Assembly: GCA_964553875.1 (NCBI GenBank)
Contig: CAZKNH010000004.1
Coordinates: 1 to 64,000 of the forward strand
Length of the DNA stretch: 64,000 bases
Source: ZC4RG20 sp964553875
Lineage (GTDB): Bacteria > Pseudomonadota > Gammaproteobacteria > Steroidobacterales > Rariloculaceae
Reading direction: 5' to 3'
Shown: positions 39,273 to 48,396 of the stretch, piece after piece
How positions within the stretch are numbered: the stretch's first letter is position 1
Layout: each line of letters begins with the position of its first letter
Position numbers and translations under genes: made by a program
Notes under the pieces: generated by a model
The model's database searches: none
What the model was told of the DNA's origin: nothing
The model's input: the letters and a program-made list of their open reading frames with translations, nothing else

Positions 39273-41090
39273 TCAGAGGTCGTACAAGAGCGGCATCACG
39301 ATCGACAGGCCGATCAGCATGATCAGCGACAACGGCGTGCCGACACGAATGAAGTCGTTGAAGTGGTAGCCGCCGGCGCTCATCACGAGCAGGTTCGTCT
39401 GATACCCGACCGGGATCATGTAGCTCATGTTCGCGCCGAACAGCACCGCGAGCACGAACGGCTCGACCGGTGCGCCGAGCTGCTCGGCGACGCTGAACGC
39501 GATCGGCGTGCCGATCACCGCGACCGCGTTGTTCGTCACCACCTCGGTCAGAAGCCACATGATCGTCAGGAAGCCGGCGAGGGCGATCGGCACCGGCGCG
39601 TCGCCGATCATCGCGACGTAGAGCGACGCGACGTACGCCGCGGCGCCGGTCTCGGTCAGCGCGAGGCCGAGCGCGAGGCTCGCGACGATCACGAAGATGA
39701 TCCGGCGGTCGAGCGCTGCGAGAACGTCGCGCCACGTGAGGCAGCGCGTCGCGAGCAGCAGCGCGACGCCGAGAATCGCCGCGACGGAGATCCGCAGCAC
39801 GCCGACCGCCGCGAAGGCGACGACGCCCGCCATGATCGCTAGCGCTGCCGTCGCCCGCTCCGTGCGCGGGACCGTGATGCGTCCGTCGAGCACGAGCACC
39901 TGGCCCGAGCGCTTCAGCCGCTCGAGCGCCGCCGTGGTGCCCTGCACGAGCACGATATCGCCGACGTGCAGCGTCTCGCGCATCGCCGGCTCGACGCTCT
40001 CGCCCGGCGCGGCGCTCCGATGCAGCGCGAGCGGCACGAGCTCGTAAGCGGAGAGCACTCGGCTCGAATCGAGCGACGCGCCGTCGAGCGCGGAGCCCGG
40101 GGTGACGACGACCTCGGCGAGATGCTGTTCGCTCGTCAACGGGTGCTCGGGGCTCACGCTCTCGTCGGCGTCGCCCGCGAGGAGCGTCGCGCCGAGCAGA
40201 CGCTCGAACTCCTTGAGGTTCTCGGCCGTGTCGCGCACGTGCAGCCGGTCGCCGGCCGTGATCACGACCGACGGCAGCTTCACGAGCGACAGGTTGCCGC
40301 GCGCGATCCGGGAAACCTTCATCCGTCCCCGCGTGAGCGCGAGGACCTCGGCGAGCGTGCGTCCGTTTGCGGCGCTGTCCTCGTTCACGCGGAGTTTCGC
40401 ATCGAATACGCGCGGAGAGACGTCCGTCAACGGCGGCTTCCGCTCCGGGATGAGGCGCGGAGCGATCAGCCACAGATACAGGATCGCGACGGAGCCGACG
40501 ATGAAGACCGGCAGCGCGAAATCGAACATCTCGAGCTCGCGCATGCCGAGATCGGCGGCGATCGCGACGACGAGCAGATTCGTCGACGTGCCGATCGTCG
40601 TCGCCGTGCCGCCGATCACGGTCGCGAAACCGACCGGCATCAGGATGCCGGCGGGGGAGACCTTCGCGCGGAGCGACACGGCGATCAGCAAGGGCAGCAC
40701 GGCGGCGACGACCGGCGTATTGTTGAGAAACATGCTGATGAAGGCGCTGAGGAGCATGGTCGCAAGGAACGCGAGCTGCGGACGGTGCGCCCACATCGTC
40801 GCGAGCGACTGCGAGATGGGCAGCAGTGCACCGGTCGTCTCGAGTGCCTTCGCAAGGATCATCAGCCCGCAGATGCTGATCAGCGCCTCGTTGCCGAACC
40901 CGGCGAGCACGGTCTCTGCGCCGAGGTCCCGATGCGGGTCGATCGGGAAGAGCTCGAACCAGAGCATGACGACGCAGACGATGAAGAGGCTCGACGCTTC
41001 GAGCAGGTAGCGTTCGCGGGTGTAGAGAAAGATCGCGAACACGGTGAACGCGATCGCGAAGGCGGCATGGAGGCTCGGCGGCGACGGCAC
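39273..41090 (-). CDS. SLC13/DASS-type transporter with cytoplasmic RCK_C (TrkA-C) domains
   Basis: A 605-residue integral membrane protein. Transmembrane segments flank a central soluble region of about residues 210-400 with two TrkA-C-like domains (LPSVVITAGDRLHVRDTAENL and HVGDIVLVQGTTAAL). The transport motifs FISMFLNNTPVVAAVLP, then ATVIGGTATTIGTSTNLLV and the C-terminal LLTEVVTNNAVAVIGTPIA and GYQTNLLVM match the SLC13/citrate-sulfate group. The start is GTG at 41090; no ATG fits. Likely imports a dicarboxylate or an oxyanion such as sulfate with Na+ or H+, under nucleotide or ligand control. It follows hflC after 116 bases that hold a strong hairpin. Confidence 0.85.
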   Translation of the reverse strand: MPSPPSLHAAFAIAFTVFAIFLYTRERYLLEASSLFIVCVVMLWFELFPIDPHRDLGAETVLAGFGNEALISICGLMILAKALETTGALLPISQSLATMWAHRPQLAFLATMLLSAFISMFLNNTPVVAAVLPLLIAVSLRAKVSPAGILMPVGFATVIGGTATTIGTSTNLLVVAIAADLGMRELEMFDFALPVFIVGSVAILYLWLIAPRLIPERKPPLTDVSPRVFDAKLRVNEDSAANGRTLAEVLALTRGRMKVSRIARGNLSLVKLPSVVITAGDRLHVRDTAENLKEFERLLGATLLAGDADESVSPEHPLTSEQHLAEVVVTPGSALDGASLDSSRVLSAYELVPLALHRSAAPGESVEPAMRETLHVGDIVLVQGTTAALERLKRSGQVLVLDGRITVPRTERATAALAIMAGVVAFAAVGVLRISVAAILGVALLLATRCLTWRDVLAALDRRIIFVIVASLALGLALTETGAAAYVASLYVAMIGDAPVPIALAGFLTIMWLLTEVVTNNAVAVIGTPIAFSVAEQLGAPVEPFVLAVLFGANMSYMIPVGYQTNLLVMSAGGYHFNDFIRVGTPLSLIMLIGLSIVMPLLYDL

Positions 41091-41146
41091 GGTGGTGTTC
41101 GCGAAGGCTGGTCAGCGAGCGGGCAGGGCTCTCGCGGCATCGGCGA

Positions 41147-41175
41147 CCGAGGCGTGCGCTCGGCGCACGCCTCGG
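41147..41175 (-). terminator. Perfect 13-bp hairpin between hflC and the SLC13-type gene
   Basis: CCGAGGCGTGCGC (41147-41159) and GCGCACGCCTCGG (41163-41175) pair perfectly with a three-base loop. The hairpin lies 32 bases beyond the hflC stop. No T run follows on either strand, so it may be a Rho-dependent end, a transcript-stabilising stem or an attenuator rather than a simple terminator. Confidence 0.5.
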
Positions 41176-41206
41176 TACGGCGCTCGGAAGGCTCGAGCCA
41201 CTGGCG

Positions 41207-42154
41207 CTACTGCCGGTTGGCGATCGATTGCAGATAGCGGAAGAAGTCGGACTCGGCGTCGATCATCAGCGTCGTGTTCTCGCCGAGTGCCCGGTAACTC
41301 TCCAGCGTCTTGAAAAAGTTGTAAAACTCGGGATCTTCGCCGAAAGCTTCGCCGTAGATCCGCGTCGCCTCGGCGTCCGCCTGGCCGATAATCTCCTGCG
41401 CGCGCCGCTCCGCCTCGGAACGGATCCTTCTGAGCTCCCGCTCCATCTCGCCGAGGATCTCCTGGCTGCGGCCTTCACCCTCGGAGCGAAAGCGCGCCGC
41501 AATGCTCTGGCGCTCGGAGATCATCCGCGCCTCGACCTGCTGGCGTACCGAGTCGATGTAGTTGATGCGCTTGATGCGGACGTCGACGAGCTCGATGCCG
41601 AGACCGGGCATCTGGCGCGATGCCGACTGGAGCATCTCCTGCTCGAGCTGCGCGCGGCCTTTCGTCGGGCGTTCGAGGTCCGTCTCGGCGAGGGCGTCGA
41701 TCTCTTCCTCGGCGAGCGTCGACACGTCCACTTGCCAGTCGGCGGAGCGCACGATTTCCTCGAGCTCGGTGCCGGAGACGATGTCTCGGACGACCGAGTC
41801 GAGAATGTCGTCGAGCCGCGTCCGCGCGCCTTGCTCGTCGCGCACCGATCGGAGGAACTGCAGCGGATCGGCGATGCGCCAACGGGCCGTCGTGTCGACG
41901 ATGATGAACTCGCGGCCGAGCGTCGGAATCTGGCTGACGTCCCCGTCCCAGTCGAGGAGCCGCTTGTCGAAGCGGCGCACTTCCTGGATGAACGGCACGC
42001 GGAAGTGCAGGCCCGGCTCGTCGATCACGCCGCCGATCGGCTCGCCGAACTGCACGATGATGCCTTGCTCGGCCTGATCGATGACGAACGCGGAGTTCAT
42101 CACGATGAACGCGACGGCGATCGCGGCGAGCGCCGGAATCGTCAGGTTTCTCAT
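41207..42154 (-). CDS. hflC: HflC, FtsH-modulating SPFH protein
   Basis: Partner of HflK in the membrane SPFH complex that surrounds and restrains the FtsH protease. The 315-residue protein has an N-terminal membrane anchor (LAAIAVAFIVMNSAFVID) and SPFH/band-7 domain motifs GIIVQFGEPIG and EPGLHFRVPFIQEVRRFDKRLLDWDG. The coiled-coil region contains ERQSIAARFRSEGEGRSQEILGEMERE, and the C-terminal stretch YNFFKTLESYRALGENTTLMID is typical of HflC. Its ATG overlaps the hflK stop by four bases. Confidence 0.94.
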   Translation of the reverse strand: MRNLTIPALAAIAVAFIVMNSAFVIDQAEQGIIVQFGEPIGGVIDEPGLHFRVPFIQEVRRFDKRLLDWDGDVSQIPTLGREFIIVDTTARWRIADPLQFLRSVRDEQGARTRLDDILDSVVRDIVSGTELEEIVRSADWQVDVSTLAEEEIDALAETDLERPTKGRAQLEQEMLQSASRQMPGLGIELVDVRIKRINYIDSVRQQVEARMISERQSIAARFRSEGEGRSQEILGEMERELRRIRSEAERRAQEIIGQADAEATRIYGEAFGEDPEFYNFFKTLESYRALGENTTLMIDAESDFFRYLQSIANRQ

Positions 42155-43272
42155 CGGGACCTCCCCGTGTTGCGAGAGCGCTCGGGCTCGGGCGGCGGCG
42201 TCGGCTCCGCCGGCGCGCTGCGCACCTCCTGTTGCGGCCGGGGCCTCGGCTGCGGGCTCGCGTCGCGCAGGTTGAGCAGCGGCAGCGGCGGAATCTGTCC
42301 GTCGCCGCGCACGACGACCACGGAGCCGATCTGCGGCAGGATCTCGTTCAATGCCTCGAGATAGAGGCGCGAGCGCGTCACGTCGGGCGCGTTGCGGTAC
42401 TCCGCGAGGACCGCGCTGAAACGGGCCGCTTCGCCGAGCGCGCGGTTCACGCGCTCCGTCGCATAGCCCTCGGCCTCCGCGATCGTGCGCTGCGCGGTGC
42501 CCTGCGCGAGCGGGATCTGCTGATTCACCTGCCGGTTCGCCTCGTTGATCATTCGTTCGCGCTGCTGGCGTGCCTCGTTGACCTCGTTGAAGGCGGGCTG
42601 CACGCGCTCGGGCGGCACGACGTCCTGCAGCTCGACGGTGATCACCCTGATTCCGTTGTCGTACCGGTCCATCGCCTGCTGGATCTCGTCTCGGGCGGTG
42701 TTCGCGATGTCGACGCGGGCCGTCGTCAGCACCTCGCTGCCGACGCGATTACCGACGACGCGGCGCATCACCGACTCCGACAGGTCGCGCAGCGCCCGGG
42801 TAGGGTCCCGCATCGAGTACAGGAACTTGATCGGGTCCGCGATGCGGTACTGGACGACCCATTCGACCTGGATGATGTTGAGGTCGCCCGTGAGCATCAG
42901 CGACTCGTCCGGGATCGGGCCGGTGAACTGGCTGCGATCGAGCGCCGCGCTGTCGGCCGTGCGGAAGCCGAACTCCTGCTTCAGCACCCGCTCGGTCGCG
43001 ACCTTCTGCACCGTGTCGATCCCGAACGGCAGCTTGAAGTGCAGCCCCGGCTGGGCGATGCCGTAGACGCGGCCGAAGCGCTTCAGGATCGCCTGCTCCT
43101 CCGGCTGCACCGTGAAGAACGACGTCAGAACACCAATTGCGACGACGGCGGCCGCAAGGCCTAAGAGCAGATACGTCGGCTTCGGCGGACGCGGCCCGGC
43201 CGTGCCTCTGCGCTTCGGACGCTGGCCGATGCGGCTCAAGAGATCCGTAATCGGGTCGTCGTTCTGCTTCAT
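42151..43272 (-). CDS. hflK: HflK, FtsH-modulating SPFH protein
   Basis: The larger SPFH partner in the HflKC complex, 373 residues. A short, basic, Pro-rich cytoplasmic N-terminus leads to a transmembrane helix (YLLLGLAAAVVAIGVL, about residues 34-49). SPFH motifs follow: EEQAILKRFGRVYGIAQPGLHFKLPF and VEWVVQYRIADPIKFLYS. A coiled coil contains QQRERMINEANRQVNQQIPLAQG. The tail is Pro/Arg-rich. ATG at 43272 gives the classic short N-terminus; the upstream frame is not conserved. Translationally coupled to hflC. Confidence 0.94.
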   Translation of the reverse strand: MKQNDDPITDLLSRIGQRPKRRGTAGPRPPKPTYLLLGLAAAVVAIGVLTSFFTVQPEEQAILKRFGRVYGIAQPGLHFKLPFGIDTVQKVATERVLKQEFGFRTADSAALDRSQFTGPIPDESLMLTGDLNIIQVEWVVQYRIADPIKFLYSMRDPTRALRDLSESVMRRVVGNRVGSEVLTTARVDIANTARDEIQQAMDRYDNGIRVITVELQDVVPPERVQPAFNEVNEARQQRERMINEANRQVNQQIPLAQGTAQRTIAEAEGYATERVNRALGEAARFSAVLAEYRNAPDVTRSRLYLEALNEILPQIGSVVVVRGDGQIPPLPLLNLRDASPQPRPRPQQEVRSAPAEPTPPPEPERSRNTGRSR

Positions 43273-43421
43273 GGGAAACTCCTTTTGCCAGAGCGGAAGT
43301 GTAGGCAAATCCGGGCTTCGTTGCCTCACCCGCGGAAGCGCCCAGGGTCGTGCCGGCTCGGCCGCCCGGGCTATGCTGACGGCGGCACGCGGAAATCTGC
43401 CGTTTCCGCGGAGGAGCGCGC

Positions 43422-44345
43422 ATGACGTCGAACGAGCGGCCCTTGGGCCCGCTGAGAACGGTGTTCGCCATTTTCGCGGACGCGTTCGCGTCGTTCATTG
43501 CGCACGAGCCGTTCAGGCTCGCCGCGGCGTTGTCGTACTACTCGCTGCTGTCGATGGCGCCGCTGCTCCTGATCGTGGTCGGCACGGCGGGCTTCGTCTT
43601 CGGCGAAGGCGTCGTGCGCGAGGAGCTCATCGAGCAGGTCCGCGCATTGACGGGGCAGGAGGGCGCGGCGCTCGTCCGCACCGTGATCGACAACGCCGAG
43701 CGGCTCGAGCAGGACGTCTTCTCGATCCTGCTGGGCGGCGGACTGATGCTGTTCGGCGCGACGACGGTCTTCGCGCAGCTCCAGGGCGCGCTCAATCAGG
43801 TCTGGCAGGTGAAGGCCGCGCCGGGGAATGCCGTGCTCGGCTTCCTGCGCCATCGACTGTTGTCGTTCGCGCTGATTCTGAGCCTCGGTTTTCTGCTCAT
43901 CGTGTCGTTGATCGCGAGCGCGATACTCGCGGCCTTGCAGGGATATCTCGATACGCTCGGCTTCGCGACGATCGGCTGGTGGCGCTTCGTCAACGCGGCG
44001 GTGTCGTTCGCGTTCGTGACGCTCTTGATCGCGATGATCTTCAAGTATCTGCCGGATGCGCTGATCGGCTGGCCGAACGTCTGGCTCGGCGCGCTCATCA
44101 CGTCGCTGCTCCTGCTCGCGGGCCGCTACTTGATCGGGCTTTATCTCGGGCAGGCGAGCATTGGCTCGGTGTTCGGCGCCGCGGGCTCCGCGGTGGTCTT
44201 TCTGGTCTGGGTCTACTATGCGGCTCTGATCTTCTTCTTCGGCGCGGAGATCACGCGCACCGTCGCTCACTACAGGGGCCAGCACATCGACCCGTCGGAG
44301 CATGCAGAGCCGGACGAGGAAGCTCGGCAGCAAGCGGAGCCCTGA
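43422..44345 (+). CDS. YihY/BrkB-family inner-membrane protein
   Basis: A 307-residue membrane protein with about six transmembrane helices. The N-terminal motif RLAAALSYYSLLSMAPLLLI is the family hallmark, as are GATTVFAQLQGALNQVWQV, IFKYLPDALIGWPNVWLGALITSLLL and GSVFGAAGSAVVFLVWVYYAALIFFFGAEITR. Long labelled ribonuclease BN, the family has no proven nuclease role and is now regarded as a transporter-like or envelope protein. The C-terminal tail is charged (Glu/Gln-rich). It is divergent from hflK across 149 bases and convergent with the histidine kinase gene. Confidence 0.9.
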   Translation: MTSNERPLGPLRTVFAIFADAFASFIAHEPFRLAAALSYYSLLSMAPLLLIVVGTAGFVFGEGVVREELIEQVRALTGQEGAALVRTVIDNAERLEQDVFSILLGGGLMLFGATTVFAQLQGALNQVWQVKAAPGNAVLGFLRHRLLSFALILSLGFLLIVSLIASAILAALQGYLDTLGFATIGWWRFVNAAVSFAFVTLLIAMIFKYLPDALIGWPNVWLGALITSLLLLAGRYLIGLYLGQASIGSVFGAAGSAVVFLVWVYYAALIFFFGAEITRTVAHYRGQHIDPSEHAEPDEEARQQAEP

Positions 44346-44381
44346 TGCTCGTCCGTGACGCTGTGTGGATTCAGGTGATGC

Positions 44382-46304
44382 TCACCCGACGCTCCCGAGG
44401 CCGGCGAGCACGTTCTCGATCGTCTTCAGATCGACAGGCTTCACGAGATGGTGCGCGAAACCCGCCTCGAACGAGCGCCTGCGATCCTCGATCTGTCCCC
44501 AGCCGCTCAGCGCGATCATCGTCGTGTTCGCGCACGCGGGCATGCCTCGCAGCCGCACCGCGAGCTCGTAGCCGCTCACGTCGGGCAGCCCGATGTCGAG
44601 GAACGCGACGTCCGGCTCGAGCGCCGCGGCGGCCTCGACCGCGCCCCGAGCCTCGTGCGCGACCCGAACGTCGTGGCCGAGCGACTCGAGCAGGATCGCG
44701 AGGCTCGTCGCGAAATCGATATTGTCGTCGACGAGCAGGATGCGGTGCGGCCGTGCCGCGGCATCGGCTTCCGCCCGCTCCGCGGGCGCGGGCGGCTCCG
44801 CCGCATGCTTCGAGCTCGCGCGGGCCGGCAGCCGGACCTCGAACGTGCTGCCGCGGCCTGGTCCCGGGCTCGACGCCGTGATCGTGCCGCCGTGCAGCTC
44901 GACGAGGCGGCGCGCGAGCGCGAGGCCGACGCCGAGGCCGGATTGCGCGCGGCTCGTCTTGTCGCCGGGCGCCTGCGTGAACATCTCGAAAATCGTGCCG
45001 AGCGTGTCCTGCGACATGCCGATGCCGTTGTCGGTGATCGTGACCGTGACCTCGTCGCCGGCGAGGACGGCCGACAGCCCGATCCGTCCTCCCCGGGGCG
45101 TGTACTTCGCGGAATTGTTGAGCAGATTGGAAAACACCTGTGACAGACGCATCGCGTCGCCGTCGAGGTATACGGGCTCGCGCGGCAGCGTGACATCGAG
45201 CCGATGTCCGCGTGCGTCGACGACCGGCCGCACGGTGTCGAGCGCGCTCTCGATGATGCCGGCGAGCTCGACCTCGCTCATGTGGATCGTCAGCTTGCCG
45301 CGCGTGATCCTCGATACGTCGAGCAGGTCATCCACGAGGCGCACCATGTGGTCGAGCTGCCGCTCGATGATGTCGCGCGCGTGCTGTGCCTCGGGGCCGA
45401 GCCTCGACACGTCGATCATGTCGAGCGCGTTGACCATCGGCGCGAGGGGATTGCGCAGCTCGTGAGCGAGCGTCGCGAGGAACTCGTCCTTGCGCCGGTC
45501 GGCGATCCTGAGCGCCGCCTCTGCGCTGCGGCGTTCCTCGGTCTCCTCGCGCAGGCGGCGGTTCGTCGCCTCGAGCGCCTCGGTCATCCTGCCGACCTCG
45601 CCGAGCATCGCGTTGAACGAGTCGACGAGGACGCCGATCTCGTCGTTCGTCGATTTTTCCGCCCGATGCGCGAAGTCACGTTGCTCGATGACCTTGCGCG
45701 CGACCGCGCTCACGGCGAGCACCGGCGCGGTGATGCTGCGCTGGAGCTGCAGCGAGATGAAGCCCGCGACGATGAGGCTCAACAGCATCACGGCGCCGAG
45801 AATCAGCAGATAATCCTGGATGCGGCCGCCGAGGTCGTAGCGGGCGCGCAGGAATACCATTCCGATCCGCTCGTTCTCGAAGATGACCGGCACGAGCAGC
45901 TCGGTCACGCCGCCCTCGAAGCGCACGACGCTTCCGGAGCGGCTGCGGAGCTCCCGGGGCGGCTCACTCGGCGGCTTGCCGATGTCGCCGCGGTCGGCCC
46001 TTTCGTACGCCGCGAAGAGCTCCCCGTCCGCGGAGTAGATCGCGCCGGCCAGGATGTCCGGACGGATCGTCAACGGCGACAGGCTTTGCTCGGCGAGCTC
46101 GCGGTCGTCGTATAGCAACGCGACGGTGTTCGCGTCGGCGAGGAACGCCGCCTGTGTGCGGATGTCCGCGATAACGCTCTGCCGATAACGGCGGATGTCG
46201 TAGCTCAGGAGCGCGGCGCTCGCGACGAGCAACGCGGCGAGTGTCGTCGCCAGGATGACGGCCACCAGCTTGAATCGGACCGAGCGGTTGATGAGCGAGA
46301 ACAT
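44382..46304 (-). CDS. Hybrid sensor histidine kinase with C-terminal receiver
   Basis: A 640-residue membrane sensor. It has transmembrane helix 1 (about residues 12-34), a periplasmic sensor region (about 35-165), helix 2 (LLILGAVMLLSLIVAGFIS), and a HAMP region ending near residue 240. A coiled coil follows. The HisKA phospho-acceptor is FLATLAHELRNPLAPM. The HATPase_c domain has NLLNNSAKYT, TDNGIGM and GLGVGLALARRLVELHGG. The receiver domain (about 520-635) has DDN, phospho-acceptor Asp in VAFLDIGLPD and Lys in LVKPVD. There is no Hpt domain, so phosphotransfer must use a separate protein or end at its own receiver. No dedicated output regulator lies beside it. Signal unknown. Confidence 0.9.
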   Translation of the reverse strand: MFSLINRSVRFKLVAVILATTLAALLVASAALLSYDIRRYRQSVIADIRTQAAFLADANTVALLYDDRELAEQSLSPLTIRPDILAGAIYSADGELFAAYERADRGDIGKPPSEPPRELRSRSGSVVRFEGGVTELLVPVIFENERIGMVFLRARYDLGGRIQDYLLILGAVMLLSLIVAGFISLQLQRSITAPVLAVSAVARKVIEQRDFAHRAEKSTNDEIGVLVDSFNAMLGEVGRMTEALEATNRRLREETEERRSAEAALRIADRRKDEFLATLAHELRNPLAPMVNALDMIDVSRLGPEAQHARDIIERQLDHMVRLVDDLLDVSRITRGKLTIHMSEVELAGIIESALDTVRPVVDARGHRLDVTLPREPVYLDGDAMRLSQVFSNLLNNSAKYTPRGGRIGLSAVLAGDEVTVTITDNGIGMSQDTLGTIFEMFTQAPGDKTSRAQSGLGVGLALARRLVELHGGTITASSPGPGRGSTFEVRLPARASSKHAAEPPAPAERAEADAAARPHRILLVDDNIDFATSLAILLESLGHDVRVAHEARGAVEAAAALEPDVAFLDIGLPDVSGYELAVRLRGMPACANTTMIALSGWGQIEDRRRSFEAGFAHHLVKPVDLKTIENVLAGLGSVG

Positions 46305-46434
46305 GAAGGCGGGCCGCTAGCTCCGGGTTTCCACATCGGTATTGAATCCGAACCGAGCGCACTCTTGTGAACCCGGGACGCTACGGTAGCCGCCGCTTCG
46401 GTGCGCCCCGCACGACGTGCACGGGGCGCAGAGG

Positions 46435-47004
46435 TCAATCGTCGTCGACGATCCGCTGCAGCGTGCGCGCGAGGTGGTCGACCATTCCGTCATCGGGCGC
46501 TCCATTCGACGGCGTGCAGCCGATCGCCAACATTGTTGCAGCGCCCATCAATATAGATCCAGCGAGCCACGCTTTTTCTGCCGCCGACTCGCCGCCGACC
46601 CACGCCGTGAACGGCACGATGAACTGGCTCTCGATGCGCTCGCGGACGAGCTTGCTCGCCACCGGCGACGTGCTCGAGCGAATCGCGAGCTGCACGAACG
46701 CCAGACGATCCGGCCGGCAGTCGGTCGGACGGAGCAGCGCCTCGGCGACGCGCTTGCCGAAGCTCGCGCGCTCGCCCGCGATGATTTCCATAGGATCGCG
46801 CCCCGTGGTGGCGAGGACCTCGGCGAACAGACGTTCCTTACCGCCGAAGTAGCGGCAGATGAGCGCCGGGTCGACGCCGGCATCGGCCGCGATCGCGCGC
46901 AGGCCCGCGTGATCGTAGCCGTCGAGCATGAAGCGTTGCCGTGCGGCGGCAAGGATCGCTTCGCGCGTGTTCGCCGCGTTGCGCTGTTTGACCGGAAGCG
47001 ACAT
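46435..47004 (-). CDS. TetR-family transcriptional regulator
   Basis: A 189-residue repressor. The N-terminal helix-turn-helix reads REAILAAARQRFMLDGYDHAGLRAIAADAGVDPALICRYFGGKERLFAEVL (about residues 15-65), the TetR pattern with Y-F-x-K in the third helix. The C-terminal ligand-binding domain is helical. It is transcribed divergently from the RND efflux genes, with 164 bases between starts, so it most likely represses them. An inverted repeat TACCG-GA-CGGTA just upstream of its start is a candidate site for binding. Confidence 0.88.
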   Translation of the reverse strand: MSLPVKQRNAANTREAILAAARQRFMLDGYDHAGLRAIAADAGVDPALICRYFGGKERLFAEVLATTGRDPMEIIAGERASFGKRVAEALLRPTDCRPDRLAFVQLAIRSSTSPVASKLVRERIESQFIVPFTAWVGGESAAEKAWLAGSILMGAATMLAIGCTPSNGAPDDGMVDHLARTLQRIVDDD

Positions 47005-47025
47005 AAGCGTTCTCCGCCGACACGA

Positions 47026-47037
47026 TACCGGACGGTA
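47026..47037. promoter_or_regulatory. Candidate TetR operator (inverted repeat)
   Basis: Perfect arms TACCG and CGGTA separated by GA lie 22 bases upstream of the tetR start and 24 bases before the efflux -35 box. The position suits control of both divergent transcripts. Binding is inferred from location only. Confidence 0.4.
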
Positions 47038-47060
47038 CGGAAATCGGCACGTGGGCTGCG

Positions 47061-47089
47061 TTGACAGAGGCTAACAGTGCGGATCTAAT
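47061..47089 (+). promoter_or_regulatory. Sigma-70-like promoter of the RND efflux operon
   Basis: TTGACA (47061-47066) and TCTAAT (47084-47089) are 17 bases apart, 80 bases before the adaptor start at 47169. A perfect -35 box, together with its location between the regulator and the operon, supports this call. Confidence 0.6.
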
Positions 47090-47168
47090 AAGTCACCATC
47101 TGTTGACACGCGACCCGCGGCGACGCCGCCGGTCGCGTTTCTCGCTCTGGAAGCAAGGACGACCATCC

Positions 47169-48344
47169 ATGCGCTTTCTCCGTTTCCTTCCGGCGCTCGC
47201 CGCGGCCGGCGTGCTGTGCGGCTGCGACGAGGCTCCGCCGGCGCAAGCCGTCATGGTGCCGCAGGTTACCGCAGCCGAGCCGCTCGTCCGCACGATCGTC
47301 GATTGGGACGAGTTCGTCGGCCGCTTCGAGCCGGTGGAGCACGTCGAGGTGCGCCCGCGCGTGTCGGGTTATCTGGTCGAAGCGCATTTCGAAGAGGGAC
47401 AGCGGGTCGAGCGGGGCCAGCTGCTCTTCACGATCGATCCGCGGCCGTTCGAGGCGCGGAGAGACGAGGCACGGGGACGCGCCGCGGCGGCGAGCGCGCG
47501 CGTCGAGAACGCGCGCACCGAGCTCGAGCGGGCCCGCGGTCTCGTCGACATCGGGGCGGTCAGCAAGGAGGAGATCGAGGCGCTCGAGGCGGCCGTCCGC
47601 ACCGCGGAGGCCGAGCTCACGGCGGCGCGCGCCGCCGTGCGCGCCGCGGAGCTCGACGTCGAGTTCACGAAGGTCGTCGCACCGATCTCGGGCAGGGTCT
47701 CGTATCGGCGCGTCGATCCCGGCAACGCCGTGCGCGCGGACGAGACGGTGCTGACGACCGTCGTCTCGATCGACCCGATTCATTTCGTTTTTCAGGGATC
47801 CGAGGCGCTGTATCTCAAGTACAAGCGCGCGGAGATCGAAGGGCGGCGCGTCGCGAGGATCAGGCTGCAGGACGAGCGCGACTATCGCTGGGTCGGCGAG
47901 CTCGACTTCCTCGATAACTCGCTCGACACGGGCTCGGGGACGATCCGCGGCCGCGCGGTCGTGCCGAATCCCGACGGCTTCCTGACGCCCGGCATGTTCG
48001 GACACATGCTGCTGCAGGCGTCGCGCGAGTACTCGGGCGTGCTGCTGCCGGACAGCGCGATCGCGACGCGCGGCGCGGACCGGATCGTCTACGTCGTCGA
48101 CGACGATGGCCTCGTATCCGCGCGGAAAATCGAGCTCGGCGGCCTCCACGACGGGCTGCGCGTGATCCGCTCGGGGCTCGCGGCGCGCGATCGCGTCGTC
48201 GTCGACGGACAGCAGCGCGTGCGGCCCGGACAGAGCGTCGCGGTCGTGCTCGCGCGGCTCGAGGCGCCCGGTCCCGACGGCGCGCCCGTAGCGATCGTGC
48301 CCGTCGGCGTCGAGCCCGAGGTCACCGCCGCCGACGCGCGCTGA
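47169..48344 (+). CDS. RND efflux periplasmic adaptor (membrane fusion protein)
   Basis: A 391-residue AcrA/MexA-type adaptor joining the RND pump to the outer-membrane channel. It is a predicted lipoprotein with a lipobox near residue 17 (VLCGC). The beta-barrel and lipoyl segments include EHVEVRPRVSGYLVEAHFEEGQRVERGQLLFTIDPRPF. The alpha-hairpin spans about residues 95-165, and the second lipoyl half reads VEFTKVVAPISGRVSYRRVDPGN. The C-terminal region has GFLTPGMFGHMLLQ. ATG at 47169 matches the signal peptide. It is the first gene of the pump operon and is followed after 52 bases by the RND gene. Confidence 0.92.
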   Translation: MRFLRFLPALAAAGVLCGCDEAPPAQAVMVPQVTAAEPLVRTIVDWDEFVGRFEPVEHVEVRPRVSGYLVEAHFEEGQRVERGQLLFTIDPRPFEARRDEARGRAAAASARVENARTELERARGLVDIGAVSKEEIEALEAAVRTAEAELTAARAAVRAAELDVEFTKVVAPISGRVSYRRVDPGNAVRADETVLTTVVSIDPIHFVFQGSEALYLKYKRAEIEGRRVARIRLQDERDYRWVGELDFLDNSLDTGSGTIRGRAVVPNPDGFLTPGMFGHMLLQASREYSGVLLPDSAIATRGADRIVYVVDDDGLVSARKIELGGLHDGLRVIRSGLAARDRVVVDGQQRVRPGQSVAVVLARLEAPGPDGAPVAIVPVGVEPEVTAADAR

Positions 48345-48396
48345 GCGTCGGCGCCTTCTCTGCGATCTCCGATCCCTCAGCGAGGCTTTCTCGCCC

